NCBI RefSeq assembly: GCF_001661595.2
Contig: NZ_LYPF02000017.1
Coordinates: 112,707-176,706, forward strand
Length of the DNA stretch: 64,000 nt
Direction: 5' to 3'
Source of the DNA: Crocinitomix algicola
GTDB lineage: Bacteria; Bacteroidota; Bacteroidia; Flavobacteriales_D; Crocinitomicaceae
Numbering within the stretch: position 1 is the stretch's first letter; every line of letters begins with the position of its first letter. A model generated the notes under the pieces. It made no database searches. It saw nothing but the letters and a program-made list of their open reading frames with translations, and was not told the origin of the DNA. Shown piece by piece: positions 23,149 through 31,948 of this stretch. The position numbers and the translations under genes were made by a program.

Positions 23149-25770
23149 ATGACTAGAATAATGGTAGTACTCCTACTTTTGATTTTATCCTTGAATGCAT
23201 TTAATCAAAAGGGGCAAACCTCATTGGTTTTTCAAACACCTCAGATTATCTCGCCCAACAAAGTTATTTCATCTCCAAACTGCGAGTATTTTGTATTGAC
23301 AGATGACATTTCTGCTGGTAATTTATCTTTTGCACTTTTCAAAGTAAAAAATCACACACTTATTTCGTCCAAGGTAATATCACTTGATGCTGAAGACAAC
23401 TGTTTTAGCATAGATGTTCGAGCCGTTAGTAATGACGGAAAACACTTATTATTGGAAAAGGAATGTAGTGTTTTTGGAGATGAATCAGCATTCTTTATTT
23501 ATGCTGTTCAAAACGATAGCATCATTGAAGAGTCGGATTTTGAGATTGATTGGAATGCGTCTAGTTATGAAAATCAACACTATGAAATCTCAGGTAATTT
23601 TAATTTTGGTTCTAACTTCTCAAGTCAATCAACTAATTCAAATTTCCTTGTAGAGCATTATAAGTCTGTTAGAATAATTGACGAAGATACTGATGAGTTG
23701 GTCTGGAGTTCTCAAAAGCAAAAATCTTCTATCTATAACAATAGATATCCTATCTATTTAAAATCTAATCAAGTTGTTCTAAGCTCGAAAAATATGAAAG
23801 ACAGAAAAGAACACTTCTATTGGTATGATTTTGTTAAAAAAGATACCGTTTTCACAACCAAAAACCCTTTCAGAACAATAAGTGTTTACACTTCTTATTT
23901 AATTGATGGAAAGTTGATATTGAATACTAGAAGCTATCCTTTTTTCAAGATGGACTCGCAAATTGAAATTGATTTGAGTTCAGGAAAGTTTTCGGATATT
24001 GATTGCCAGAAATGTAAAGAAATAATCAAGTCATCTAGACTGCTAATTAAAGATAGTTTGGCAATGGGCGGCCCTCAATTCAAAGATGCACATACTAGTT
24101 TATGGACTATTTTTAGAAAATACTACAACAAAGATGGGTCTCTTAAAGACCCGAATAATTCGGGGCCAATTAAAAAAGATTTTTATCCCGCAAATTTTTG
24201 GAATAGAAATGCTTTGGTTGATTCGCTTGCCTATAACTTTTATGTGTTATCGAGCTATAACAACAAGGTGGTTTATGCTGACATAACTTCTGCCGGATTA
24301 TACACAATAAGACAGGAGACAAATCTTCAATTTTGGAATGGAGATAAAGAGAAACCCGAAGAACGAAAGGTGAATATGATGTATATTTCAGATCATGGTC
24401 CATTTTTTTACACAGACGATTTATATTACATGACTTTCGGAAACCCAAATGGCATTATAAGCATCAATTATGATGGTAAAGTATACCCCTTCGAACAATT
24501 CGACCTCAAATACAACCGCCCGGACATCATTTTAGACAGACTAGGCTATGCCGATTCATCCCTCATTTCCGCCTACCACGCCGCCTATCAAAAACGTCTC
24601 AAAAAAATGGGTTTTACAGAAGAGATGCTGGAGGATGACTTTCACTTGCCAGAGATTAAAATCGAGAACTTTGAAGAAATGCCAAAATTGCATGATCAAG
24701 GAAGTATCAATTTAAAACTAAATATCAAAGACAGCAAATACAAACTTGACCGAATCAATGTCTGGGTAAATGATGTGGCTATTTACGGAACCAACGGCAT
24801 CTCTCTAAGAGATAAAAATGTACAAGAATACACAACTAACCTGGAAGTTTTATTGGCAAAGGGCAACAACAAGGTACAAGTATCAGTGCTCAACCAAGCG
24901 GGTGCTGAGAGCTACAAAGAAACTTTTGAAATAGAATGTACGGTAGGTAAAGCCCAGCCAGACTTGTACCTCATCACCATTGGAGAAAGCGAATTCCAAC
25001 AGTCAGACTATAACCTCACTTATGCGGCCAAAGACGCCAAAGATATGGCCGCTCTTTTTGAGAAAAGTAAAGTCTACAGAAATGTTTACACTAAGACTTT
25101 GGTCAATGAACAAGTCACCACGGCCAATGTAAAAGCACTCAAATCATTTTTAGAACAAGCAGACATCAATGATGAAGTGATGATCTTCATTGCCGGTCAC
25201 GGCGTGCTCGATGCTAACCTTGATTACTACTTTGCTACTTATGACATGGACTTTCAACAACCACAAAATAAAGGCTTGGCCTATGAGGCTTTAGAAGGAT
25301 TGATAGATGGTATTAAACCACTTAAGAAAACGCTTCTCATTGATGCTTGTCATTCAGGTGAGATTGACAAAGAAGAAGTTGAACTAGCTGAAGCTGATTC
25401 AAATGAAGATGGTGATGTCCAGTTCAGAGCAGTTGGTAAAACAGCAACTCCAAAACTTGGAACTCAAAATACATCTGAATTAACTAAATCATTGTTTACA
25501 GATTTAAGAAAAGGAACCGGAGCCACTGTAATTTCTTCTGCCGGCGGAATGGAATTTGCAATGGAGGGCGAGGATTGGAAGAATGGACTCTTTACTTATT
25601 GCTTTATCAAAGGCATTAAATCAAAAGAAGCAGACCTGAACAAAGATGGAGAAATTTGGCTATCTGAAACCCAACAGTATGTCTCAGATCAAGTAAGCCT
25701 TTTATCAGGAGGTAAACAACAACCAACTTCAAGAATAGAGAACCAAACAATCGATTTTAGAATATGGTAA
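23149..25770 (+). CDS. secreted caspase-like (peptidase C14) protein with beta-propeller-like N-terminal part
   Basis: The 873-residue protein has a signal peptide (residues 1-19), about 450 residues of repeated beta strands resembling a propeller, a small Ig-like segment, and a C-terminal caspase fold from about 600 on. The catalytic dyad is visible: His684 (IAGHGV) and Cys734 (IDACHSGE). Caspase-family proteins in Bacteroidota with WD-like repeats are periplasmic or surface proteins of uncertain role. The end has a late EF-hand-like NKDGEIW. It is transcribed alone. Confidence 0.85.
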   Translation: MTRIMVVLLLLILSLNAFNQKGQTSLVFQTPQIISPNKVISSPNCEYFVLTDDISAGNLSFALFKVKNHTLISSKVISLDAEDNCFSIDVRAVSNDGKHLLLEKECSVFGDESAFFIYAVQNDSIIEESDFEIDWNASSYENQHYEISGNFNFGSNFSSQSTNSNFLVEHYKSVRIIDEDTDELVWSSQKQKSSIYNNRYPIYLKSNQVVLSSKNMKDRKEHFYWYDFVKKDTVFTTKNPFRTISVYTSYLIDGKLILNTRSYPFFKMDSQIEIDLSSGKFSDIDCQKCKEIIKSSRLLIKDSLAMGGPQFKDAHTSLWTIFRKYYNKDGSLKDPNNSGPIKKDFYPANFWNRNALVDSLAYNFYVLSSYNNKVVYADITSAGLYTIRQETNLQFWNGDKEKPEERKVNMMYISDHGPFFYTDDLYYMTFGNPNGIISINYDGKVYPFEQFDLKYNRPDIILDRLGYADSSLISAYHAAYQKRLKKMGFTEEMLEDDFHLPEIKIENFEEMPKLHDQGSINLKLNIKDSKYKLDRINVWVNDVAIYGTNGISLRDKNVQEYTTNLEVLLAKGNNKVQVSVLNQAGAESYKETFEIECTVGKAQPDLYLITIGESEFQQSDYNLTYAAKDAKDMAALFEKSKVYRNVYTKTLVNEQVTTANVKALKSFLEQADINDEVMIFIAGHGVLDANLDYYFATYDMDFQQPQNKGLAYEALEGLIDGIKPLKKTLLIDACHSGEIDKEEVELAEADSNEDGDVQFRAVGKTATPKLGTQNTSELTKSLFTDLRKGTGATVISSAGGMEFAMEGEDWKNGLFTYCFIKGIKSKEADLNKDGEIWLSETQQYVSDQVSLLSGGKQQPTSRIENQTIDFRIW

Positions 25771-25783
25771 GATTAAAAACGTA

Positions 25784-25813
25784 ATGACGGAAAATACTTA
25801 TTATTAGAAAACA
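25784..25813 (+). pseudogene. short echo of the caspase gene interior
   Basis: The 30 bases TAATGACGGAAAATACTTAT onward repeat the interior segment at 23432-23461 with two or three changes (encoding NDGKHLLLE there, NDGKYLLLEN here). A short frame continues and stops. It looks like the remnant of a lost caspase-like paralog. Confidence 0.4.
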
Positions 25814-25962
25814 CAATTGTAATAGCAACCCCGACACTCTAAAAATCTCTGAAATTTAAACACTTATATAACATATCGTTAACAACCTCAACCGAAATCA
25901 AAGAAAATGAAAAACAAATACTTCGGACGATTAAAACTTTAAACAAATTATTAATATAGACT

Positions 25963-26496
25963 ATGCAGGACTATAGAGACTTTGCTGCTAAAAATGGCGT
26001 TGAGCTTTTAGAGAAAGGTCCGTGTCAATTCTGTGGTGCAAATTTAAGTGAAGGAATAGCTGCGTGTGTTGAAGCGTTTAATACCGGTTTAGATTCCAAA
26101 ATTGATTTTAATAATCCAGCAAATCTCATGTATAAAATAATGAGTGTGGATGCTCACACTTTACAACACCCTGAAATTCACGGCCGATGGAATAATCACT
26201 TACACTTAACACGTTTGCATTTAGTTTTTAAACACGAATTAATCTGGACACATAATTCAACCGTAAAACTTAGCCGTCAACTCAATAAGTATAAACGTTT
26301 TAACCGTGATGAATATCTCCTTCCACCTAAAAAACTTGAAAGAGGAGAAGTTACAATTGATCAATTAGTGCAAAAAACGCTCGACGAAGAAGCGTGTAAA
26401 AAAATGATTGAGAAATGGGCGAAAAGCGTATATGATAGCTGGAAAATTCATCATTCCACAGTTGAAATAGTGGCTAAAATGTTTATTTCAGAATGA
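25963..26496 (+). CDS. DUF5946 family protein
   Basis: The 177 residues include the N-terminal CQFCGANL and DAHTLQHPEIHG motifs of DUF5946 proteins, whose function is unknown. Conserved Cys and His residues suggest metal binding. It is a free-standing gene between the caspase-like gene and a TlpA-type thioredoxin. Confidence 0.7.
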   Translation: MQDYRDFAAKNGVELLEKGPCQFCGANLSEGIAACVEAFNTGLDSKIDFNNPANLMYKIMSVDAHTLQHPEIHGRWNNHLHLTRLHLVFKHELIWTHNSTVKLSRQLNKYKRFNRDEYLLPPKKLERGEVTIDQLVQKTLDEEACKKMIEKWAKSVYDSWKIHHSTVEIVAKMFISE

Positions 26497-26569
26497 GTAG
26501 GAATGACCGGTCTACCGTTGATGACTTTATTGCAGACATATAATTTTTAAATTAAAATACGAATTAGAA

Positions 26570-27097
26570 ATGATCAGAATTCATTGCTTATTGTTCGGTT
26601 TAATTCTTGTTTCAGTTAGTTTTTCGCAAACTAATAACAGCATACCAAACAATCCTTTTGATTACAAATGGTTGGATCAACAATTTCCCATCGACACATT
26701 AATTTCATTTGATAATGATACCCTGGTACTTTCTGAAAACCAAAAATATTATGTCATCAACTTTTGGTTCAGTAGCTGTATGCCCTGTATAGCAGAAATA
26801 AAGTGGTTAAATAAACTAAAAGAGGAATATCAATCTTCCGAACTTGAATTTTTAGCCGTTACTTTTGAAAAAAAAGAACTGGTAGATACATTTTTAAAAA
26901 ATAATCAATTTGAATTTCAACAATTTTATATCGAAGAAGAAAAAATTAATGAAAATGCTCTTGCCATTGGCTATCCAACAACTCTTATTTTAGATAAATC
27001 AGGAACGGTTTTTTTCCATAAAACTGGTGGATACCCAGACGAGGAAGAAGCTGAAGCGATTTATAAGATCCTTTCATTAGAAATAGAAAAACTTTAG
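26570..27097 (+). CDS. TlpA-like periplasmic thioredoxin
   Basis: A signal peptide (MIRIHCLLFGLILVSVSFSQ) is followed by a thioredoxin fold with active site CMPC in FWFSSCMPCIAEI and cis-Pro in GYPTTL. Proteins of this type reduce or isomerise disulfides in the periplasm. It lies 74 bp after the DUF5946 gene on the same strand. Confidence 0.85.
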   Translation: MIRIHCLLFGLILVSVSFSQTNNSIPNNPFDYKWLDQQFPIDTLISFDNDTLVLSENQKYYVINFWFSSCMPCIAEIKWLNKLKEEYQSSELEFLAVTFEKKELVDTFLKNNQFEFQQFYIEEEKINENALAIGYPTTLILDKSGTVFFHKTGGYPDEEEAEAIYKILSLEIEKL

Positions 27098-27357
27098 TTT
27101 GTTTTTGAGGTAATCCCCCTATTCGATAGATGAATTTAAAAATAATTTTTTATACTAATAAAATCCATTTTATTCAGTGAATCTTTGATTATCTAGGCAT
27201 TTTTAGTATTAAAATTGAAAATAGGCCAACATATAGTCTGAAATCCTCAAAACAAACTTAAAGTCGTAATTTCTTACGTGGAACTAACGGAATTGATTAG
27301 TAAACGAATTGATATTTGTTATTTTTACCGTAAACTGAGCGAATTTTTTTCGGAATT

Positions 27358-28407
27358 ATGACTGAAATCATTTTTAAGATACTGGGGATATTACTCGCTA
27401 TATTTAGTTTTCTTCCTTTTTTTAGTTCTAAACATTGGTTTTTTAGAATATTTGATTTTTTAAGAATTCAATTAGCTGCGCTGTTAATTGTCACATTGGG
27501 CATTACGTCGTTATTCATATCATTCACTTCAATAATAGACCTAATTGTTATACTTTTCATAATCGCAGGAATATGTTGTAATTTAATTATTATTGTTCCA
27601 TATATATCTTTAAACAAAAATATCCAGCCAGCCGAAAAACAAAGTGAAATTGTAGTTTTATCGGTCAATGTTAAACAAGAAAATAGCAACTACAAACATT
27701 TAATACAGCTCGCAAAAAAAATTCAACCTGACATACTACTCACAATCGAGACAAACAAAGACTGGGAAAATAATCTGAAGGAGATTGAAAGCAATTTTAA
27801 AACTGTTATTCGCGCTCCAAAAGAGAATAGATACGGAATGCACCTCTATTCAAAATTGGATATTCAAGAATATAAGATTAATTATTTGATTGCTAACGAA
27901 TACCCCTCTATTAAAGCAAAAATGCGTTTTAATAATTTTGCTTTTGATTTTTGGGGAATTCATCCACCACCTCCCAGTCCAACTGAAAAAACCACTTCAA
28001 AACAAAAAGATGCCGAGCTCATGAAATTGGCGAAAATCATCAGTGAAAGCGAAAATCAAACCATCGTAGCTGGAGATTTCAACAACGTCACATGGTCAAA
28101 AACTTCCAAATTATTTGGCAAAATATCTAACCTAAAAGACGCAAGAAAAAAAAGAGGTATACACCCAACATTTCCAGCAAATTACCCTTTATTTCGATTT
28201 CCAATCGATTTGATTTTTCATTCAAATGACATACAAATTGGTCACTTGAAAACCGTTCAACTGATAGGTTCAGATCATTTACCCTTACATTTTTCTTTTA
28301 CGATACACAGCGAAACAAAGAAAAAAAATAATGTTGATAGAGAAGTTGAAAATCTTGCTGACAAAACGATACAACAAGGTAAAAAAGCAGCAATTTTTGA
28401 AAACTGA
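27358..28407 (+). CDS. membrane-anchored endonuclease/exonuclease/phosphatase family protein
   Basis: Three N-terminal TM helices (residues 1-85) precede an EEP domain with the motifs LSVNVKQENSNY, IETN, GIHPPPP, GDFNN and SDHLPL. The latter four hold the metal-binding and catalytic Asn, Glu, His and Asp. The family includes nucleases and phospholipid phosphatases, so the substrate is not certain, but the membrane anchoring is common in Bacteroidota EEP proteins. Length 349 is standard. Confidence 0.85.
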   Translation: MTEIIFKILGILLAIFSFLPFFSSKHWFFRIFDFLRIQLAALLIVTLGITSLFISFTSIIDLIVILFIIAGICCNLIIIVPYISLNKNIQPAEKQSEIVVLSVNVKQENSNYKHLIQLAKKIQPDILLTIETNKDWENNLKEIESNFKTVIRAPKENRYGMHLYSKLDIQEYKINYLIANEYPSIKAKMRFNNFAFDFWGIHPPPPSPTEKTTSKQKDAELMKLAKIISESENQTIVAGDFNNVTWSKTSKLFGKISNLKDARKKRGIHPTFPANYPLFRFPIDLIFHSNDIQIGHLKTVQLIGSDHLPLHFSFTIHSETKKKNNVDREVENLADKTIQQGKKAAIFEN

Positions 28408-28430
28408 AGGCTATCCAAAACGCTATTGGT

Positions 28431-28919
28431 CTAGTTGGGAGAATTTAACCCAAGTTTATTTCCTTCACTGTCAATAAATAAAGCAAAAAAACCACTTTCA
28501 TCAGCATGAGCGGTTTTGGGTAATATTATTTTTCCTCCATTTAATTCTACTTTGTCTAAAACAATCTGTAGATCGTCTCCTGCGTTTAAATAAATCGTTG
28601 GACCGGTTGGACCTGGTTCGTATCCTTCTCCTTGAACTAAAATCCCTGTTGCTACTTGTTCTTCGTATGGAAAAATGCCCATATCCATCCCTGGAATTGC
28701 CATTTTTTCTATCTGAATATTCAAAATAGCTTCATAAAATTTAATGGCCCTAGATAAATCATTGGCCGGTATCTCAAAAAGGGAAATATAACTTTTCATT
28801 ATCTGGTTTTTTTCATTATTCAACAATTCTTGATTTTCTGTAGATTCAGTATTTTGTCCAAACCCTGCAAAATTTCCTATTGCGCATAGCATAGAAACAC
28901 TCAATATTAATCCTTTCAT
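28431..28919 (-). CDS. VOC family protein with N-terminal signal-like extension
   Basis: Residues 40-162 form a complete VOC domain (SLFEIPANDLSRAIKFYEAIL, and PDPEG-like FIDSEGNKLGL at the end), the length of ordinary cytoplasmic VOC proteins. The first 22 residues look like a signal peptide ending FGQ, followed by a short polar linker. Translation could instead start at internal ATG 28802. If the long form is real, the enzyme is exported, which is unusual. Confidence 0.8.
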   Translation of the reverse strand: MKGLILSVSMLCAIGNFAGFGQNTESTENQELLNNEKNQIMKSYISLFEIPANDLSRAIKFYEAILNIQIEKMAIPGMDMGIFPYEEQVATGILVQGEGYEPGPTGPTIYLNAGDDLQIVLDKVELNGGKIILPKTAHADESGFFALFIDSEGNKLGLNSPN

Positions 28920-28988
28920 TTAAAATAATAATTAGTCAGGCAAACTTACGGTTGATTCAAGCAATGAAATTGTAAAAATGCGACATGG

Positions 28989-29807
28989 TTAGTCTTTATA
29001 AAAAAGTGAGGATAATTGCATATGCTTATCACCCAAAAATTCTTTTGGCGTTGTGCCGATGAATTCCTTAAAGTCTTTTATAAAATGGGCTTGATCAAAG
29101 TATTCACTTTCATAAGCAATATGGGTCAAATTTTCATGATCGGACAAAAGAAATTTTAATGCAGTTTGTAAGCGTAAAACTTTACCAAGTTGTTTTGGGC
29201 TAATCCCGATTTGTTTTCTAAAATTTCTTTCCAGTTGTCTTCTTTTTGATTGTTGATTCTCCAAAATACGACCAATTGATTGACGACCCTTTGACACCAG
29301 TAAAGCATCAACTGTTGTTTTAACCAAATTCTCAATGGCATCTTGTCGGTTTAACCGTGAAAATAAAAAGTTTTCAATAATTTTAATTCGCTCGTGAGTT
29401 GAAGAGGCGCTAAACATATCCTTTTCAAGTTGAAAAGCTGTTTCAGCTTTAAAAACATCGGTTAATGGAACTTCAAGATCGAGTAATTCTGCCAAGGGTG
29501 TATTTACAAAATGTGTAAAACCGTAAGGATAAAAACAGACAGCAAACGAATCTACATCTCCCAATGGCTCAATAAAAAAGGATTTTGTTCTTTGACCCAT
29601 CACCATCGATTTGGGGTGTACAACAAAATCAGTAGCTGAGATATAACGCTTAATGCCCTCCTTTAAGTTAAATGTCATCTCAATACAACCATCCGGAATT
29701 ATTTTTTGTCGATAATTCTTCGGATCGTAAGGCACTTCTAATGTCCAATAATATTTGACGAACGCACTAAGATCGGTATGAGGTTGGTAGGTTTGATAGT
29801 TCATCAT
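28989..29807 (-). CDS. AraC family transcriptional regulator
   Basis: The N-terminal 150 residues match the DUF6597-type sensor domain (FVKYYWTLEVP), and the C-terminal 100 contain two AraC helix-turn-helices (GISPKQLGKVLRLQTAL and YFDQAHFIKDFKEFIGTTP). At 272 residues it has the family length. It may act on the VOC gene immediately downstream on the same strand (69 bp). Confidence 0.9.
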   Translation of the reverse strand: MMNYQTYQPHTDLSAFVKYYWTLEVPYDPKNYRQKIIPDGCIEMTFNLKEGIKRYISATDFVVHPKSMVMGQRTKSFFIEPLGDVDSFAVCFYPYGFTHFVNTPLAELLDLEVPLTDVFKAETAFQLEKDMFSASSTHERIKIIENFLFSRLNRQDAIENLVKTTVDALLVSKGRQSIGRILENQQSKRRQLERNFRKQIGISPKQLGKVLRLQTALKFLLSDHENLTHIAYESEYFDQAHFIKDFKEFIGTTPKEFLGDKHMQLSSLFYKD

Positions 29808-29840
29808 TAACTTAAACTAAGTATTCGGTTAATTTATAAC

Positions 29841-30827
29841 TTAAGTGCAAATTGCTTTCAATGTTTCCATGATTTTTTTTTCTCGAATGGATAAATCAAC
29901 AAAAATTTCTGATGCTAGGTCTAAGCAACTAGCATCTTCTGTTTCACCAATTTTAACAAATAATTCCGCAATTTGCTTCCATAATGCCGCTATCTCACGA
30001 TAATTCATACTTGCCGCTATCAAATCTTCAGAATTAAGCAGCTCTCCGCATTCTTCGATAAAATCACCGTATATGTTTCTAAATAAGGAGCCTCCTGTTC
30101 CTCCATTCTCCATTAAAGAAGCAGAGGTTCCAAAGTCTTTTTTATGGTCTACGCTGGTTTTAAACCATTTTTTTATTTCAATACTGGTTTTAAATATTCC
30201 CTTATAACCAATATTCTTAATTGGAGGATTCAAAAAATCGTTCGCATTGTTCCAAATTGCCTGCTTAACTACTCTTTTTAGATCAAATCCTTCTTGGTTT
30301 TTATCAATTGTATACGACAAGTTTTTAGAAGACATCGGCCCTTTTTCATTTCGAGCTAACGCGAGATTTTTTAACAATGTTTTCGCATTTCTGCCTTGTT
30401 GATTAGTATCATTTAAGTATGCAAATTCATCATCAAATCCATAGATTGAAGCATAGTGTCCAGCGAAATGAATTTTTTTTTCGAAATAGTCTAAATGATA
30501 ACAGTCTAACTTTAAGCCTACCGCTTTTCCCTTTTCAAGTTCCAGTTTTACATTTTCCCATGCCTTTTTTGTTGAAGATGTTTCTTTTACATTAAGCGTT
30601 AAATTTAAATTTTTACAAATATTTTTAGTTAGTTCATCAGGCTTTATTCTCCCACCAATAAAGGGAAAATCCATGATTTTCATGTTCCAAAAAATATACC
30701 CTAAACCTTCTCCTAAACCAAACAACATGGGTTCAGAAAGATCAATCCCTAATTGGTACAGTAAACTACCGGTTGTCGTCGTTTCGCAATGCTGTCCATT
30801 AAAGGGTTTAAAATTTTCTATTATCAT
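29841..30827 (-). CDS. BtrH N-terminal domain/DUF4872 protein
   Basis: The N-terminal half resembles the BtrH-type papain-like fold: Cys14 in GQHCETTTTG and His in HFAGHYASIYGFDDE. The C-terminal half is DUF4872-like. Proteins of this type include the acyltransferase of butirosin biosynthesis and uncharacterised peptide-bond enzymes. No biosynthetic cluster surrounds it. The upstream minus-strand gene (30880) encodes a YafY-type regulator, 52 bp away, probably its regulator. Confidence 0.75.
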   Translation of the reverse strand: MIIENFKPFNGQHCETTTTGSLLYQLGIDLSEPMLFGLGEGLGYIFWNMKIMDFPFIGGRIKPDELTKNICKNLNLTLNVKETSSTKKAWENVKLELEKGKAVGLKLDCYHLDYFEKKIHFAGHYASIYGFDDEFAYLNDTNQQGRNAKTLLKNLALARNEKGPMSSKNLSYTIDKNQEGFDLKRVVKQAIWNNANDFLNPPIKNIGYKGIFKTSIEIKKWFKTSVDHKKDFGTSASLMENGGTGGSLFRNIYGDFIEECGELLNSEDLIAASMNYREIAALWKQIAELFVKIGETEDASCLDLASEIFVDLSIREKKIMETLKAICT

Positions 30828-30879
30828 AATATCATATTAGTTCAGCACAAATTTGAGAATGAACCATGACAGCCCTATG

Positions 30880-31569
30880 TCAACTTCTATTATTTTTTTC
30901 AATGAAATAGGATGTTAAATCAAATTTTGGACGATTAGTAAAATGTGAATTTGTTATTTCGTAATTTAATATGCGGTCAAGTCTAAACTCACGATAGGCT
31001 TTTTTAATCGTACAGAATGATATCAAAATCCAAGCGCTACTAGAGAAATATAGACCCAATGGTTGAATTTTCCTGTTGGAGATTTCATCGGTATGAAGTG
31101 CATGATACTCGATTTCAACAAGCAAATTTTTTAGAATTGCTTTTTTTAAATCTGAAAGTGAATTACTTCGATAAAAGGTTTTTAAATGGGATGGTGCAAT
31201 CCTTTCTGCGAGTTTTTCAAAATAATCTTTTTGATCCGTTTTTAAAGTTGACTTAATTTTGATCAAAAGGGAGTCAAAATCTTTTTTTAAAGATGTATCA
31301 CCTTGATTTTGTATGAATTTTTGGGCAGAAACCAACGTACTAACCTCTTTTTCATTGAGCATAATAGGAGGTAAATGATAGCCCTCTACTAAAAAATAAC
31401 CCTTCCCGTTTTCCGACCCAATTGGTACGCCGGCATCTTGTAAGGTATTAATATCACGATATACCGTTCTCAGACTAATTTCAAATCGTTCCGCTATTTC
31501 TTTAGCAACGATAATTTTTTTTGATTGTAGTTGTATCAAAATAAGTGTTAATCTTGAGAGCCTTTGCAT
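30880..31569 (-). CDS. YafY/WYL-type transcriptional regulator
   Basis: An N-terminal winged helix (LIQLQSKKIIVAKEIAERF...RTVYRDINTLQDAGVPI) is followed by a WYL-like domain (PLGLYFSSSAWILISFCTIKKAYREFRLDRI). The WYL core is present in variant form. Regulators of this type often respond to nucleic-acid or nucleotide ligands. It is followed by the BtrH-type gene and is probably co-transcribed with it. Confidence 0.85.
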   Translation of the reverse strand: MQRLSRLTLILIQLQSKKIIVAKEIAERFEISLRTVYRDINTLQDAGVPIGSENGKGYFLVEGYHLPPIMLNEKEVSTLVSAQKFIQNQGDTSLKKDFDSLLIKIKSTLKTDQKDYFEKLAERIAPSHLKTFYRSNSLSDLKKAILKNLLVEIEYHALHTDEISNRKIQPLGLYFSSSAWILISFCTIKKAYREFRLDRILNYEITNSHFTNRPKFDLTSYFIEKNNRS

Positions 31570-31948
31570 TTATACGTACAGTTAAGGTGTGAATCAACTT
31601 TTAGCTTCTAATTTTATTCTACAAAAGTAAAAATATATCACCACTCTATTCCTAAGACTTAAACCATCATCTATTGATTGTTGTTCAATATTTTAAGATG
31701 CAAAATATAGTATTCGAAAGAGCTAGTTATAGCATTTATTTTAGGGTTATTAATCAATTTGAGTCTATAAAAGATAATCAAAAACACTACTATGATATAA
31801 CTTATTCAAATTCATATACCTGACTTTTTGATTGAACAAAACACAATGCCGATTAATCAATAAAAACGACCCTTGAATCAACAAAACTGAAAAACATCAA
31901 ACGCTTACCGAACACTTAACGTTAAGAGATTAACAAAACCTTCGCTAC
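31570..31948. other. divergent intergenic region
   Basis: No gene is seen. For the minus-strand YafY-type gene a TACTTTTG (31629-31622) fits the -7 consensus. On the plus side an AT-rich leader with CGTTAAG repeats precedes the sorting-domain protein. Confidence 0.35.
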
